A DNA stretch of 17,820 nucleotides from Cyclobacteriaceae bacterium (GCA_025455225.1 JALOMY010000021.1:1-17820), one strand, 5' to 3'; shown: positions 1-8,695, numbered from the stretch's first letter. The notes: generated by a model from the letters alone, not told the origin. Made by a program: numbers and translations.

Positions 1-794
1 ATCTTCAGGTTTTCCTGCAGTGGCTTATAATTCTCATCATGCTTATCCGTCTCAACAACGGTAACAACAGTGTCTTCATTCACAAACCGGGTCAGGTCAT
101 CAATGTGGCCATCGGTATCATCACCCACAATGCCATCGCCCAGCCAAAGAATATGATCAACACCATAGTAGTTATATAAGTATTCTTCAATCTGCTTCTG
201 ACTGAGGTGAGGGTTCCTGTTTTTATTAAGCAAACAAGAAGTAGTTGTTAATAAGGTCCCTTTTCCATTAAACTCCACAGACCCACCTTCCATAACGATG
301 CCCGGATGAAACACCGGAATATTATACTCTTTACCAATACGAGTTGGAATTACATCATCCAGATCATATGGCGGATATTTTTCACCCCAGGCGTTATAGC
401 CCCAATCTACAATTACTTTCTTCTGATCTGCTTTAGGATTAATCAGGAAAGCCGGACCATGATCGCGGCACCAGGCATCGTTAGTCGGATGAAAATAAAA
501 ATGAATATTTCTTAATTCTGCATTAACCTGTTGAAGGTGTTCCAAGGCGAATTGTTTCATCGCCTCATCTTTCACATTGATATTTACCTGCTCCCCTTCT
601 GCCACGCGTTTTACAAACTCAGCATATACCGGGTATATCGTATGAATTTTACCCGGCCACGAAGCTTCTTTATGCGGCCAACTCAACCAGGTTGCAGTAT
701 GATGTGCAAATTCCGCAGGAAAATAATAACCCAGTTCTTTTGGTGTTGGAGAGTCAGGAAGTCCGGAAGTTGGAAAGTCGGAAAGCTTGGTCAC
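1..794 (-). CDS. aguA: Agmatine deiminase (C-terminal part beyond left edge)
   Basis: Hydrolyses agmatine to N-carbamoylputrescine and ammonia, the first step of the agmatine route to putrescine; a cytoplasmic enzyme of the peptidyl-arginine deiminase fold. The window holds 264 residues of an expected 350-370, open throughout. Visible family motifs: ELGYYFPAEF near residue 20, the substrate-site motif WCRDHGP (R110, D111, H112), MEGGSV (E169) and the catalytic DTDGHIDD with H230. The catalytic Cys lies near the C-terminus, outside the window. The start is a GTG at 794: an in-frame stop lies only two codons upstream and there is no ATG before the conserved region. Residues 4-17 are encoded by a repeat sequence and look unlike the family. 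The gene lies 42 bases after the amidase stop, so the two probably form one transcription unit. Identity is secure; the exact N-terminus is less so. Confidence 0.93.
   Translation of the reverse strand, partial: MTKLSDFPTSGLPDSPTPKELGYYFPAEFAHHTATWLSWPHKEASWPGKIHTIYPVYAEFVKRVAEGEQVNINVKDEAMKQFALEHLQQVNAELRNIHFYFHPTNDAWCRDHGPAFLINPKADQKKVIVDWGYNAWGEKYPPYDLDDVIPTRIGKEYNIPVFHPGIVMEGGSVEFNGKGTLLTTTSCLLNKNRNPHLSQKQIEEYLYNYYGVDHILWLGDGIVGDDTDGHIDDLTRFVNEDTVVTVVETDKHDENYKPLQENLK
745..785. repeat. Short GTTGGA/GTCGGAAAG repeat cluster inside the aguA 5' end
   Basis: The stretch contains two near-copies of the same short unit: GTTGGAGAGTC at 745-755 and GTTGGAAAGTC at 769-779, with AGTCCGGAA between them. 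Similar words (AGTCCGAAAGTCTGG, GTTGGAGGGTC) occur at 1736-1763 after gltD. I read these as two members of one dispersed repeat family; this is inferred from two copies only. This copy is translated as residues 4-17 of agmatine deiminase. Confidence 0.55.
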
Positions 795-836
795 ACGAAA
801 TTATTTTAGTGATTACTTCGATATATACATTTCCGA

Positions 837-1707
837 CTACTCTTCGTCAATAAATCTCTTGGTAATCGGTTGGTATGAATCAATGCGTCTGTCGCGCAGA
901 AACGGCCAGTGCGTGCGGTAGCTGTCAGTTTTGTTAAGATCAATTTCCAATACATGCACTTCTTCCTGGTCGTGTGAAGCTTTATACAGAATGCTTCCAA
1001 AAGGATTGGTTATAAATGATCCGCCCCAGAATTTCATCCGGCCTTCCTGCTCAAATCCAACACGGTTTACACTTACAACGTGAATTCCATTGGCAACCGC
1101 ATGACTTCGTTGAATAGTTTGCCAGGCATTGTATTGTTCGGTATTGGTAGATTCATCCTGCGATGTGGCCCATCCGATGGCGGTAGGGTAAAACAATACT
1201 TCGGCACCCATCAACGAAGTGATGCGTGCAGCCTCCGGATACCATTGATCCCAGCAAATCAAAACACCGATCGTGGCAAATTTTGTTCTGAACACTTTAT
1301 AACCAAGATCACCAGGCGTAGTAAGCCGGATCATCCGGTATGTGCATCTTCCGGTACTTACCCAGGTAGGCACCGTCAGCATCGAGCACTGCGGTGGTGT
1401 TATGATAAACACCTTGCGCACGTTTTTCAAAAAGGGAAGCAATAATGACTACACCCAGTTCTTTAGCAACATTGGAAAGTATTTCGGTAGAAGCACCTGG
1501 TATGGATTCAGCCAGCTTGAAGTTTTCGTAATCTTCAACATCGCAAAAATACAGTGAAGTAAACAGCTCCTGCAGGCACACAATCTGGGCGCCTTTAGCC
1601 GCAGCTTCGCGAATACCCTTTATTGCTTTTTGAAGATTGTCTTCTTTGTTACTGGTGCAGGACATTTGCACCGTTCCGATTCTGACAGTTTTACTGGCCA
1701 CGATCAT
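837..1707 (-). pseudogene. aguB: N-carbamoylputrescine amidase, frameshifted by an internal deletion
   Basis: A nitrilase-superfamily amidase that would hydrolyse N-carbamoylputrescine to putrescine, CO2 and ammonia, completing the pathway begun by the neighbouring agmatine deiminase. The first part (1707 down to about 1318) encodes residues 1-130, with catalytic E47 (LQELF) and K120 (YRKMHIPDDP), then runs into a TGA at 1309. The second part (about 1318 down to 837) is in another frame and carries the nucleophile Cys (LICWDQWYPE) and the normal C-terminus. Family members read HIPDDP-x-YYEKFYFTPGDLG here; this copy joins DPAYY to TPGDLG with no EKFYF, which fits loss of about 17 bases. The lost Glu corresponds to the second conserved Glu of nitrilases. 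The rest shows no decay, so the lesion is recent or an assembly error. The ATG at 1442 belongs to the shadow frame and is not a credible restart. Confidence 0.85.
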
Positions 1708-1734
1708 GAATTTAAGGCCGTAAAAATAGTATTA

Positions 1735-1787
1735 AAGTCCGAAAGTCTGGATGTTGGAGGGTCTTCAGTTTACCAGACTCCGGACTT
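1735..1787 (-). terminator. Long imperfect hairpin after gltD, probable terminator
   Basis: The arms are AAGTCCG-aa-AGTCTGG (1735-1750) and CCAGACT-c-CGGACTT (1773-1787), pairing over 14 positions with a small internal mismatch and a 22-base loop. Read on the minus strand it begins about 19 bases after the gltD stop and is followed by a T-rich tail (to about 1722), as expected of an intrinsic terminator. The loop is longer than usual. The sequence shares words with the repeat at 745-785, so it may be a dispersed element that also acts as a terminator. It lies between gltD and the amidase gene. Confidence 0.5.
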
Positions 1788-1805
1788 ACTTATAATACCG
1801 ACAGG

Positions 1806-3275
1806 TTAGGCTGAAACCCTTACCAGGGATTCATCTTTGGTTTCGAGATTTGATTCTCCCATCAACCAGGTATCGACTGAACGGGCAGCTTCACGTCCTT
1901 CCGAGATGGCCCATACCACCAGCGATTGCCCTCTGCGAATATCACCCGCTGCAAATACACCTTCTTCGGAAGTCATGTACTGAGTTGTCTTGATATTTCC
2001 ACGTTCATCAATATCCAGATTCAGTTCTTCCACCAATCCGCCTTTTTCCGCACCGGTAAAACCGATTGCCAGTAAGGCCAGTTCACAAGGAATCACTCGT
2101 TCGCTGTCTTTAATTTCTTGGAAGCCCGCTTTTCCGTTTTCACCAATCGTCCATTCAATATCAACCACTTTCAAACCTGTAAGCCGGTTCATATGATCAC
2201 CAATAAATTCTTTGGTAAGGATGGCCCACTTTCGTTCCACGCCTTCTTCATGCGATGATGATGTATTTAAAATCATGGGCCAGGTTGGCCACGGGTTATT
2301 AATTGGATTGCGTGAAATGGGTGGCTTTGCAAGCAATTCAATTTGCGTAACCGATTTTGCTTTTTGGCGATTTGAGGTTCCCACACAATCAGAGCCGGTA
2401 TCACCCCCGCCAATCACCAGCACACGTTTATCGGTAGCCAGAATATCTCCCGAGAAAATCCGGTCACCAGTTACGCGCTTATTTTGCTGAGTTAAAAACT
2501 CCATGGCAAAGTGAACCCCTTTGAAGTCTCTACCGGGTATGGGCAGGTCGCGAGGTGCTGAGGCGCCTCCACATACCACAACTGCATCAAATTCCTCCTT
2601 AAGAAAACGGGCGCTTACGTTAACACCAACATGGGCATTGGTTCTGAAGATAATTCCCTCCTGTTCCATCAACCGAAGTCTTCGGTCGAGTACATTTTTT
2701 TCAAGCTTGAAATCAGGTATACCGTACCGAAGCAATCCTCCGATCCGATCGCTGCGCTCAAATACGGTAACCCAATGACCTGCTTTGTTAAGTTGCGTGG
2801 CAGCTGCCAATCCTGCCGGGCCTGAACCCACAACTGCGACACGCTTACCGGTTCTTGACTTAGGTGGTTGAGCTTTTATGTATCCCTTTTCAAATGCGGT
2901 TTCAGCAATCGACTTCTCGATGTATTCAATGGCTACCGGCTTGTTGTTGATGCTCAGAACACAACTGGCTTCACAAGGTGCAGGGCAAATTCTTCCGGTA
3001 AATTCCGGAAAATTGTTGGTCTCGCTGAGGATGCGGATCGCTTCCTCCCACTTGCCGTTATAAACAGCATCGTTGAAATCCGGAATGGTGTTACCCAGAG
3101 GGCATCCATTATGGCAAAACGGAACACCGCAATCCATGCAACGTGCCGATTGCTGCTTCAAATGATCGTGTTGAAGCGGAGGATAGATTTCCCGGTAGTC
3201 GTGAATCCTTTCCTTGGGGTCGCGAGTCTTCGGCATCTCGCGGTTGAATTTTATAAATCCATCTGCTTGTCCCAT
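1806..3275 (-). CDS. gltD: Glutamate synthase, small (beta) subunit
   Basis: The NADPH-oxidising, FAD-containing subunit of bacterial glutamate synthase; it passes electrons through iron-sulfur clusters to the large subunit, which makes glutamate from glutamine and 2-oxoglutarate. The 489 residues fit the family. The N-terminal ferredoxin-like domain shows CMDCGVPFCHNGC (Cys 46, 49, 54, 58) and a second group CPAPCEASC (Cys 96, 100, 104). The FAD-binding GSGPAG is at 149-154, a GGGDTG nucleotide-binding motif follows near residue 290, and the C-terminal GVFAAGDIRRGQSLVVWAI is typical of this FAD enzyme class. It starts two bases after the gltB stop, so the pair is clearly one operon, in gltB-gltD order. 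A hairpin lies just after its stop. Confidence 0.97.
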   Translation of the reverse strand: MGQADGFIKFNREMPKTRDPKERIHDYREIYPPLQHDHLKQQSARCMDCGVPFCHNGCPLGNTIPDFNDAVYNGKWEEAIRILSETNNFPEFTGRICPAPCEASCVLSINNKPVAIEYIEKSIAETAFEKGYIKAQPPKSRTGKRVAVVGSGPAGLAAATQLNKAGHWVTVFERSDRIGGLLRYGIPDFKLEKNVLDRRLRLMEQEGIIFRTNAHVGVNVSARFLKEEFDAVVVCGGASAPRDLPIPGRDFKGVHFAMEFLTQQNKRVTGDRIFSGDILATDKRVLVIGGGDTGSDCVGTSNRQKAKSVTQIELLAKPPISRNPINNPWPTWPMILNTSSSHEEGVERKWAILTKEFIGDHMNRLTGLKVVDIEWTIGENGKAGFQEIKDSERVIPCELALLAIGFTGAEKGGLVEELNLDIDERGNIKTTQYMTSEEGVFAAGDIRRGQSLVVWAISEGREAARSVDTWLMGESNLETKDESLVRVSA

Positions 3276-3277
3276 TC

Positions 3278-6200
3278 CTATGAAATAACTTTATCTGTTT
3301 TACTCACTTTCAAACTTTTCGATAATACAGCCTTGTAATCCCTTGGCATTACTTTCACAAACATCTCTGAGGCTAATTCCCAGTTTTCAAGAATCCAGTC
3401 AGCAGGATCGCTTTTCGTGTACTGAAAATGCTTTTCAATCATGGTATATACCTCTGCTTTATCCCCATCTTCCATCTTCTCTAGTTCCACCATTTCAGGA
3501 TTGTACAATTCCTTAAGAGTTTGTTCCGGATCAAATACATAAGCAATGCCTCCACTCATTCCGGCTGCGAAGTTTTTACCGGTTTTTCCCAGGATCACAA
3601 CTCGTCCACCCGTCATGTATTCACAACCATGATCGCCAACACCTTCAACCACTGCCTTCACACCCGAGTTGCGCACACAAAAACGTTCACCGGCCATTCC
3701 GCGGATGTACGCTTCGCCCGAAGTAGCACCATAGAAAGCAACGTTGCCGATAATGATGTTGTCTTCTGGTTTAAAGGTTGACTCCCGGTCGGGATAAACA
3801 ATCAGCTTGCCTCCTGAAAGTCCTTTTCCAAAATAGTCGTTAGCTTCACCTTCCAGCTCAAAGGTTATGCCTTTGGCTGTAAATACTCCAAAGCTTTGCC
3901 CGGCAGATCCCCTGAACCGGATATGAATGGTGTCATCCGGCAAACCCGGTGCCCCATAGCGTCTGGATATCTCATTTGATAAAAGTGCTCCAACTGACCG
4001 ATCTATATTCCGGATCGTAAACGTTCCAGAACAAGTCTCGGCATGATCAAGTGCTGCGCGTGACACTTCCACCAACTTCCAGTCAAGCACCTTCTCAAGT
4101 TCAAAATCCTGTTCAATCTGCTTATACAATCCCACCCCTTCGGCAGCCTGTTCGCGATACAGCAACGGGGAGAGATCCAGCTTCTTCACTTTCCAGTGAT
4201 CAACATCCTGACGCACACGCAGTAAATCGGAGCGGCCAATCATTTCATTGATTGTGCGGAAGCCGAGTTCAGCCATTGTCTCGCGAAGGTCTTGTGCCAG
4301 GAATCCGAAGAAGTTAACCACATGATTTGGATCACCAGTAAATAATTTCCGCAGTTCGGAATCTTGTGTAGCAATACCAACCGGGCAGGTATTAAGATGA
4401 CACTTTCGCATCATGATACATCCCTCTACCACAAGTGCTGCAGTAGCCACGCCCCATTCTTCTGCGCCCAATAAGGCAGCTATGGCAATATCTCTTCCCG
4501 TTCTGATCTGTCCATCGGTTTGTAAGACTACGCGGCTGCGAAGATTATTCTTAACAAGTGTCTGATGGGCTTCTGCCAACCCTAACTCCCAGGGTAAACC
4601 GGCATGCCGGATGGAACTGATCGGTGATGCACCGGTTCCGCCATCGGCACCGGAAATCAAAATAGCATCTGCTTTGGCTTTGGCTACACCGGCTGCTACG
4701 GTACCCACACCGGCCTGTGAAACTAGCTTCACGTTTATGCGTGCCTGCCGGTTGGCATTCTTCAGATCGTAAATAAGTTGGGCTAAATCTTCAATCGAAT
4801 AAATATCATGATGCGGAGGAGGAGAAATCAATCCAACACCCGGTGTAGAGTGTCGCACACGACCAATCCACTCATCAACCTTATCACCAGGTAACTGGCC
4901 ACCTTCTCCGGGTTTTGCACCTTGCGCCATTTTGATTTGCAACTCATCGGCATTACTGAGATAATGACTGGTAACTCCAAAACGGCCGGAAGCTACCTGC
5001 TTGATAGCTGAGCGTTCCCAGTCACCGTTGGCTTTTCGCGCATACCGTATTTCATCTTCACCACCTTCACCGCTGTTGCTTTTGCCTCCAATGCGGTTCA
5101 TGGCAATGGCCAGTGTTGTATGAGCCTCGAACGAAATGGAACCAAACGACATGGCACCGGTAGCAAATCGTTTGAAGATTTCTTCAGCCGGCTCCACTTC
5201 ATCAATAGGAACCGGATTACGTTTTTTAAATTCCAGTAACCCACGCAGGGTTAATTGCTCGCGCGTTTGATCGTTGATCTTCTCTGCGTATTTTTTATAA
5301 AGTAAGTAGTCGTTGGTTTTGGTGGAATGCTGTAGCAAGTGGATTACTTCCGGACTGAACAAGTGTTTCTCACCCTTGCGTTTCCACTGGTAGATTCCGC
5401 CCACAGGAAGTTCGGTGCTGTACAAGTCAAATGCATGACGATGCCGCACCAGAACTTCTGCGGCCAGATCATCAAAACTCAATCCTTCAATACGACTGAT
5501 TGTTCCTTTAAAAGAGGTTTCAATCACTTCGGTACTTAATCCGATGGCTTCGAAAATCTGAGATGACTGATAAGATTGCAATGTGCTGATGCCCATTTTC
5601 GACATCACCTTGAGCAACCCGTTTCCGATGGCTTTCTGGTAGTTCGTGAAAGCTTCTTTATCAGTAATTGCTTTATAAAATGCCTGTTCCTCGTTGAGTT
5701 GATGTATAGTTTCAAGAGCGAGGTAGGGATTGATGGCGCTCGCACCATAACCGATTACCGTTGCAAAGTGGTGTACCTCCCACACATCACCAGCCTCAAC
5801 TACCAGGCCGATATGAGTGCGCAGTTTATTTTCAATCAAATAATGATGCACCGTACCTGTAGAGATAAGTGATGGTATAGGAGCGTACCCGGTATTGATT
5901 CGTTTGTCCGATAAAATCAAAATCCTTTTGCCCGAAGCAACTGCCTGGTGAGCCTCTTTACAGATTCGATTCAATCCTTCTTTAAGTCTTCCTGGTTTAC
6001 CATCGGCCAGAAAAACACAATCAATCACCGTATACGGATAGCCCTGATCCCCCAGATTTTTCAACTTCGCCAGATCGGAGTTCAACAATACCGGCTGCGA
6101 AATGTGGATCTGATGAGTATGATCGGCCGACTCTTCCAGAACATTAAGGCTGGCCCCTACCCGTGTAAATAATGACATGACCAATCGCTCGCGAATCGGA

Positions 6201-7798
6201 TCGATTGGCGGGTTGCTAACCTGTGCAAAATGTTGCTTGAAATAATTTGAGATATGACGGCTCTCCTTTGATAACACAGCCAATGGGGTATCATCACCCA
6301 TGGAACCAATCGGTTCATAACCCTTTTCGGCCATAGGGGTAAGAATAGTCTTGAGGTCCTCGCGTGAATATCCAAAAGCCTGTTGGCGCTGTGCCAGGGT
6401 GTTCGATTCAAATTCTTCTTCAAAATTTTCAGGAACCGGCTCCAGGCGAAGCTTCAACCGTTTATCAATGATCCAGTTGTAATACGGTTTTCCTTCATAT
6501 ACCGATCGCTTTACTTTTTCATCATCGAATACTTTTCCCTTTTCAAGATCAACCATCAACATCTTTCCGGGAGTGATCCGTCCTTTCTCCAGCACATCTT
6601 TCGCATCGATTTTTAAAGCACCGGCTTCCGATGCAGCGATCACTCGACCCGAACGGGTAACACAATAACGAAGGGGCCGGAGACCATTACGGTCGAGGGT
6701 CGCTCCAATACGGCATCCATCTGTGAAGACCAACGCTGCGGGACCATCCCAGGGCTCCATCATGGAAGCATGATATTTATAGAAGGCCTTGCGATGAGGA
6801 TCCATTAACTTATTATCCTGCCAGGCTTCAGGCACCAGCATCATCAACACATGCGGCAGTGAACGACCCGATAATACCAGCATTTCCACCAGCGCATCCA
6901 AATTGGCTGAATCGGAATACTGAGGATTAGTAATCGGAAGAAGCATCTTCAACTCACTTTCCGTAAACTGTGAAGATTGAAACAATGCTTCCTTTGATTT
7001 CATTTTGTTGACATTCCCACGAATGGTATTGATTTCACCATTGTGAGCAATGTAGCGGAACGGTTGCGCAAGTTTCCAGTTCGGGAAGGTGTTGGTTGAG
7101 AACCGGGAATGCACAAGGGCCAACGCAGTTACAACACGTTCGTCCTGCAAGTCGTTATAATACGTGCGTAACTGGTCAGTACGCAACTGGCCTTTATAAA
7201 CAATAGTTCGGCACGAAAGGCTGGTAATGTAAAACTCCTTACCACCACCCTTTACCTTTGATTCAATCTGATGTGAAACCGCATTGCGCAGAATAAATAA
7301 TTTTCTTTCCAGTGTGCCGGAATCCCAGGCAGGGTTGGAAGGTTTAACAAACAGCTGCTCGATCCGGGGTTCAACTTCAGAGGCTCCAGGCCCAGGCACA
7401 TCATGATCAACCGGTACCGGTCTATACCCGATCAATTGAAGACCAAGGGATCGGCTCAGGGTGTTAATAATTTCCTTACATGCCTGCCGGATCTTTTTAT
7501 CGCGCGGTAAGAAAATCATACCCACGCCATACTTTCCGGGTTCGGGCAATTTCAATCCGCATTTCACGGCTTCCGCCATAAAAAACTCATGCGGAATCTG
7601 GAATAAAACTCCGGCACCATCGCCTGTCTTGGCACTGCTGCCTTTGCCTCCCCGGTGCTCCATGTTTTCCAGCATGGAAAGCGCATCGGATAAGGTCTGG
7701 TAATTGCGGGTTCCGTTAATGTTGGCTATAAAGCCGATGCCACAGGCATCATGTTCCAGGGTTGGGGTGTAAAGCCCTTGGGCGGCTTTTTCTTTCAT
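3278..7798 (-). CDS. gltB: Glutamate synthase, large (alpha) subunit
   Basis: Catalyses the glutamine- and 2-oxoglutarate-dependent synthesis of glutamate, the second half of the GS-GOGAT ammonia assimilation cycle. The 1506 residues match the usual length. Order of domains: class II glutaminase with nucleophile C19 in DACGIGF (an 18-residue propeptide would be removed so that this Cys becomes N-terminal) and MEHRGG; central linker domain; FMN-binding synthase domain with SGEGGEDEIRYARKANGD, PGEGGQLPGDKV and ISGADGGTGASP; a 3Fe-4S cluster at C1127, C1133 and C1138 (MMRKCHLNTCPVGIATQ); and a C-terminal GXGXG beta-helix domain with FYGATSGEAYIRG and AAGMSGGIAYVFD. The ATG at 7798 gives the expected short propeptide. 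gltD follows after two bases. The 179-base upstream region has inverted repeats that may bind regulators. Confidence 0.98.
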   Translation of the reverse strand: MKEKAAQGLYTPTLEHDACGIGFIANINGTRNYQTLSDALSMLENMEHRGGKGSSAKTGDGAGVLFQIPHEFFMAEAVKCGLKLPEPGKYGVGMIFLPRDKKIRQACKEIINTLSRSLGLQLIGYRPVPVDHDVPGPGASEVEPRIEQLFVKPSNPAWDSGTLERKLFILRNAVSHQIESKVKGGGKEFYITSLSCRTIVYKGQLRTDQLRTYYNDLQDERVVTALALVHSRFSTNTFPNWKLAQPFRYIAHNGEINTIRGNVNKMKSKEALFQSSQFTESELKMLLPITNPQYSDSANLDALVEMLVLSGRSLPHVLMMLVPEAWQDNKLMDPHRKAFYKYHASMMEPWDGPAALVFTDGCRIGATLDRNGLRPLRYCVTRSGRVIAASEAGALKIDAKDVLEKGRITPGKMLMVDLEKGKVFDDEKVKRSVYEGKPYYNWIIDKRLKLRLEPVPENFEEEFESNTLAQRQQAFGYSREDLKTILTPMAEKGYEPIGSMGDDTPLAVLSKESRHISNYFKQHFAQVSNPPIDPIRERLVMSLFTRVGASLNVLEESADHTHQIHISQPVLLNSDLAKLKNLGDQGYPYTVIDCVFLADGKPGRLKEGLNRICKEAHQAVASGKRILILSDKRINTGYAPIPSLISTGTVHHYLIENKLRTHIGLVVEAGDVWEVHHFATVIGYGASAINPYLALETIHQLNEEQAFYKAITDKEAFTNYQKAIGNGLLKVMSKMGISTLQSYQSSQIFEAIGLSTEVIETSFKGTISRIEGLSFDDLAAEVLVRHRHAFDLYSTELPVGGIYQWKRKGEKHLFSPEVIHLLQHSTKTNDYLLYKKYAEKINDQTREQLTLRGLLEFKKRNPVPIDEVEPAEEIFKRFATGAMSFGSISFEAHTTLAIAMNRIGGKSNSGEGGEDEIRYARKANGDWERSAIKQVASGRFGVTSHYLSNADELQIKMAQGAKPGEGGQLPGDKVDEWIGRVRHSTPGVGLISPPPHHDIYSIEDLAQLIYDLKNANRQARINVKLVSQAGVGTVAAGVAKAKADAILISGADGGTGASPISSIRHAGLPWELGLAEAHQTLVKNNLRSRVVLQTDGQIRTGRDIAIAALLGAEEWGVATAALVVEGCIMMRKCHLNTCPVGIATQDSELRKLFTGDPNHVVNFFGFLAQDLRETMAELGFRTINEMIGRSDLLRVRQDVDHWKVKKLDLSPLLYREQAAEGVGLYKQIEQDFELEKVLDWKLVEVSRAALDHAETCSGTFTIRNIDRSVGALLSNEISRRYGAPGLPDDTIHIRFRGSAGQSFGVFTAKGITFELEGEANDYFGKGLSGGKLIVYPDRESTFKPEDNIIIGNVAFYGATSGEAYIRGMAGERFCVRNSGVKAVVEGVGDHGCEYMTGGRVVILGKTGKNFAAGMSGGIAYVFDPEQTLKELYNPEMVELEKMEDGDKAEVYTMIEKHFQYTKSDPADWILENWELASEMFVKVMPRDYKAVLSKSLKVSKTDKVIS

Positions 7799-7860
7799 TG
7801 AGTAGTGGTTGTAATTAATTCCGTATTACAGAAAAAATCAAAATTTAATTTTGAAGTAAA

Positions 7861-7883
7861 CTGTTTTAAAAAAATATAAACAG
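7861..7883. repeat. Inverted repeat CTGTTT...AAACAG upstream of gltB
   Basis: The six-base arms CTGTTT (7861-7866) and AAACAG (7878-7883) flank an 11-base A/T-only centre, 63-85 bases before the gltB start. The spacing suits a dimeric regulator or the promoter region, but a short A/T-rich inverted repeat can arise by chance. Function is a guess. Confidence 0.3.
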
Positions 7884-7905
7884 GAATAACTCAATTAAAT
7901 TACAA

Positions 7906-7925
7906 CAAACGTTTGCTGCAAACGT
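7906..7925. promoter_or_regulatory. Candidate operator upstream of gltB (CAAACGT repeats)
   Basis: The ten-base perfect palindrome CAAACGTTTG (7906-7915) is followed after three bases by a second CAAACGT (7919-7925), so that ACGTTTG-ctg-CAAACGT also forms an inverted repeat. Palindromes with a central CG resemble LacI-family operators in general form. It lies 108-127 bases before gltB and 53 bases after the mnmD stop. That it regulates gltBD is inference from position. Confidence 0.4.
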
Positions 7926-7958
7926 GTTCGGTACAATGAAGGACTACCGAGAGCAAGT

Positions 7959-7974
7959 AATTTCAGTTGAAATT
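7959..7974. repeat. Perfect 16-base palindrome between mnmD and gltB
   Basis: AATTTCA-gt-TGAAATT reads almost identically on both strands with seven-base arms. It begins three bases past the mnmD stop and lies about 160 bases before gltB. The two-base centre is too tight for a good RNA hairpin and no T-run follows on the minus strand, so a protein-binding site is as likely as a terminator. Confidence 0.3.
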
Positions 7975-7977
7975 AAT

Positions 7978-8646
7978 TCAGGCGGGCTTCATGGCCCGGG
8001 TCATTTCGCGCTTGCCCGGAGGACCCGGGAGAGCCTCTACCTGTAAGCCTATGCTTTTAAGATCGCGTTTTACCTGACCTTTTGCACAATAGGTTATTAG
8101 AATTCCTCCGGGTTTCATGGCATCAACAAGATGTTGATAAACCTGGATCGTCCACATGTCTGGCTGTTTTTCAGGGGCGAAGGCATCAAAATAAACGAGG
8201 TCAAACTTCAGTTTCGGCAGCGCTACCTGTAAAATGGGTTTATCGATTTTTTGAAGATGAAAATGGGAATTGATTTCCGTAAGGATATTCCACGGAGATT
8301 GATGAAGTTGAATAAACCGCTGCTTGTCTTCAGCACCTTGCGCATAGTTTAATTCCTTCCAGATAGCTTCGGATACAGGAAAGGGCTCGATGCTTATGTA
8401 TTCAACCTCTATATTGAGTTCGATGCTCTTCCGAAGTGTTAAAAAAGCATTAAGACCAGTGCCGAAACCTACTTCAAGTATAGTAAGTGCCTTCTTGTTG
8501 CCTGAATGGACGCAATATTCCAATCCATTATTAATAAAAACATGAGTCGATTCTTGTATTGCCCCATAAATGGAATGATATGTTTCGTTTAAAAGGGTAT
8601 TCCGAAGCGTATGCGAACCGTCTTTTGTGGGGATGATTTCTATCAT
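7978..8646 (-). CDS. mnmD: tRNA (5-methylaminomethyl-2-thiouridine)(34) methyltransferase, stand-alone MnmD
   Basis: An S-adenosylmethionine-dependent methyltransferase that adds the last methyl group to the modified uridine at tRNA position 34, giving mnm5(s2)U. The 222 residues match only the methyltransferase half of E. coli MnmC; the FAD-dependent oxidase half is absent, as in other bacteria with separate MnmD. The SAM-binding motif EVGFGTGLNAF is at 58-68, and the family-specific DAFAPEKQPDMW at 154-165. The C-terminal GPPGKREMTRA is also characteristic. Without the MnmC oxidase the aminomethyl substrate must come directly from MnmEG with ammonium, by analogy with other species. It is transcribed divergently from the AI-2E family gene, with 49 bases between the two starts. 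Confidence 0.92.
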   Translation of the reverse strand: MIEIIPTKDGSHTLRNTLLNETYHSIYGAIQESTHVFINNGLEYCVHSGNKKALTILEVGFGTGLNAFLTLRKSIELNIEVEYISIEPFPVSEAIWKELNYAQGAEDKQRFIQLHQSPWNILTEINSHFHLQKIDKPILQVALPKLKFDLVYFDAFAPEKQPDMWTIQVYQHLVDAMKPGGILITYCAKGQVKRDLKSIGLQVEALPGPPGKREMTRAMKPA

Positions 8647-8695
8647 GGTTTCCCAAAATACTGACTTTTACATTTCGTTAACCTAAGAATCGTAA

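Noticed and set aside
1080..1445. Plus-strand open frame of 121 codons across the amidase region
   Set aside because: It lies antisense to a clear nitrilase family sequence and has no recognisable features.
1309..1707. The amidase N-terminal part as a separate intact 132-residue gene
   Set aside because: It stops inside a conserved nitrilase motif and the remainder follows at once in another frame, so it is one broken gene.
8669..8676. TACATTTC as a -7 promoter element of the AI-2E family gene
   Set aside because: It differs from TAnnTTTG at the final base and has no visible -33 box; too weak to list as a feature.
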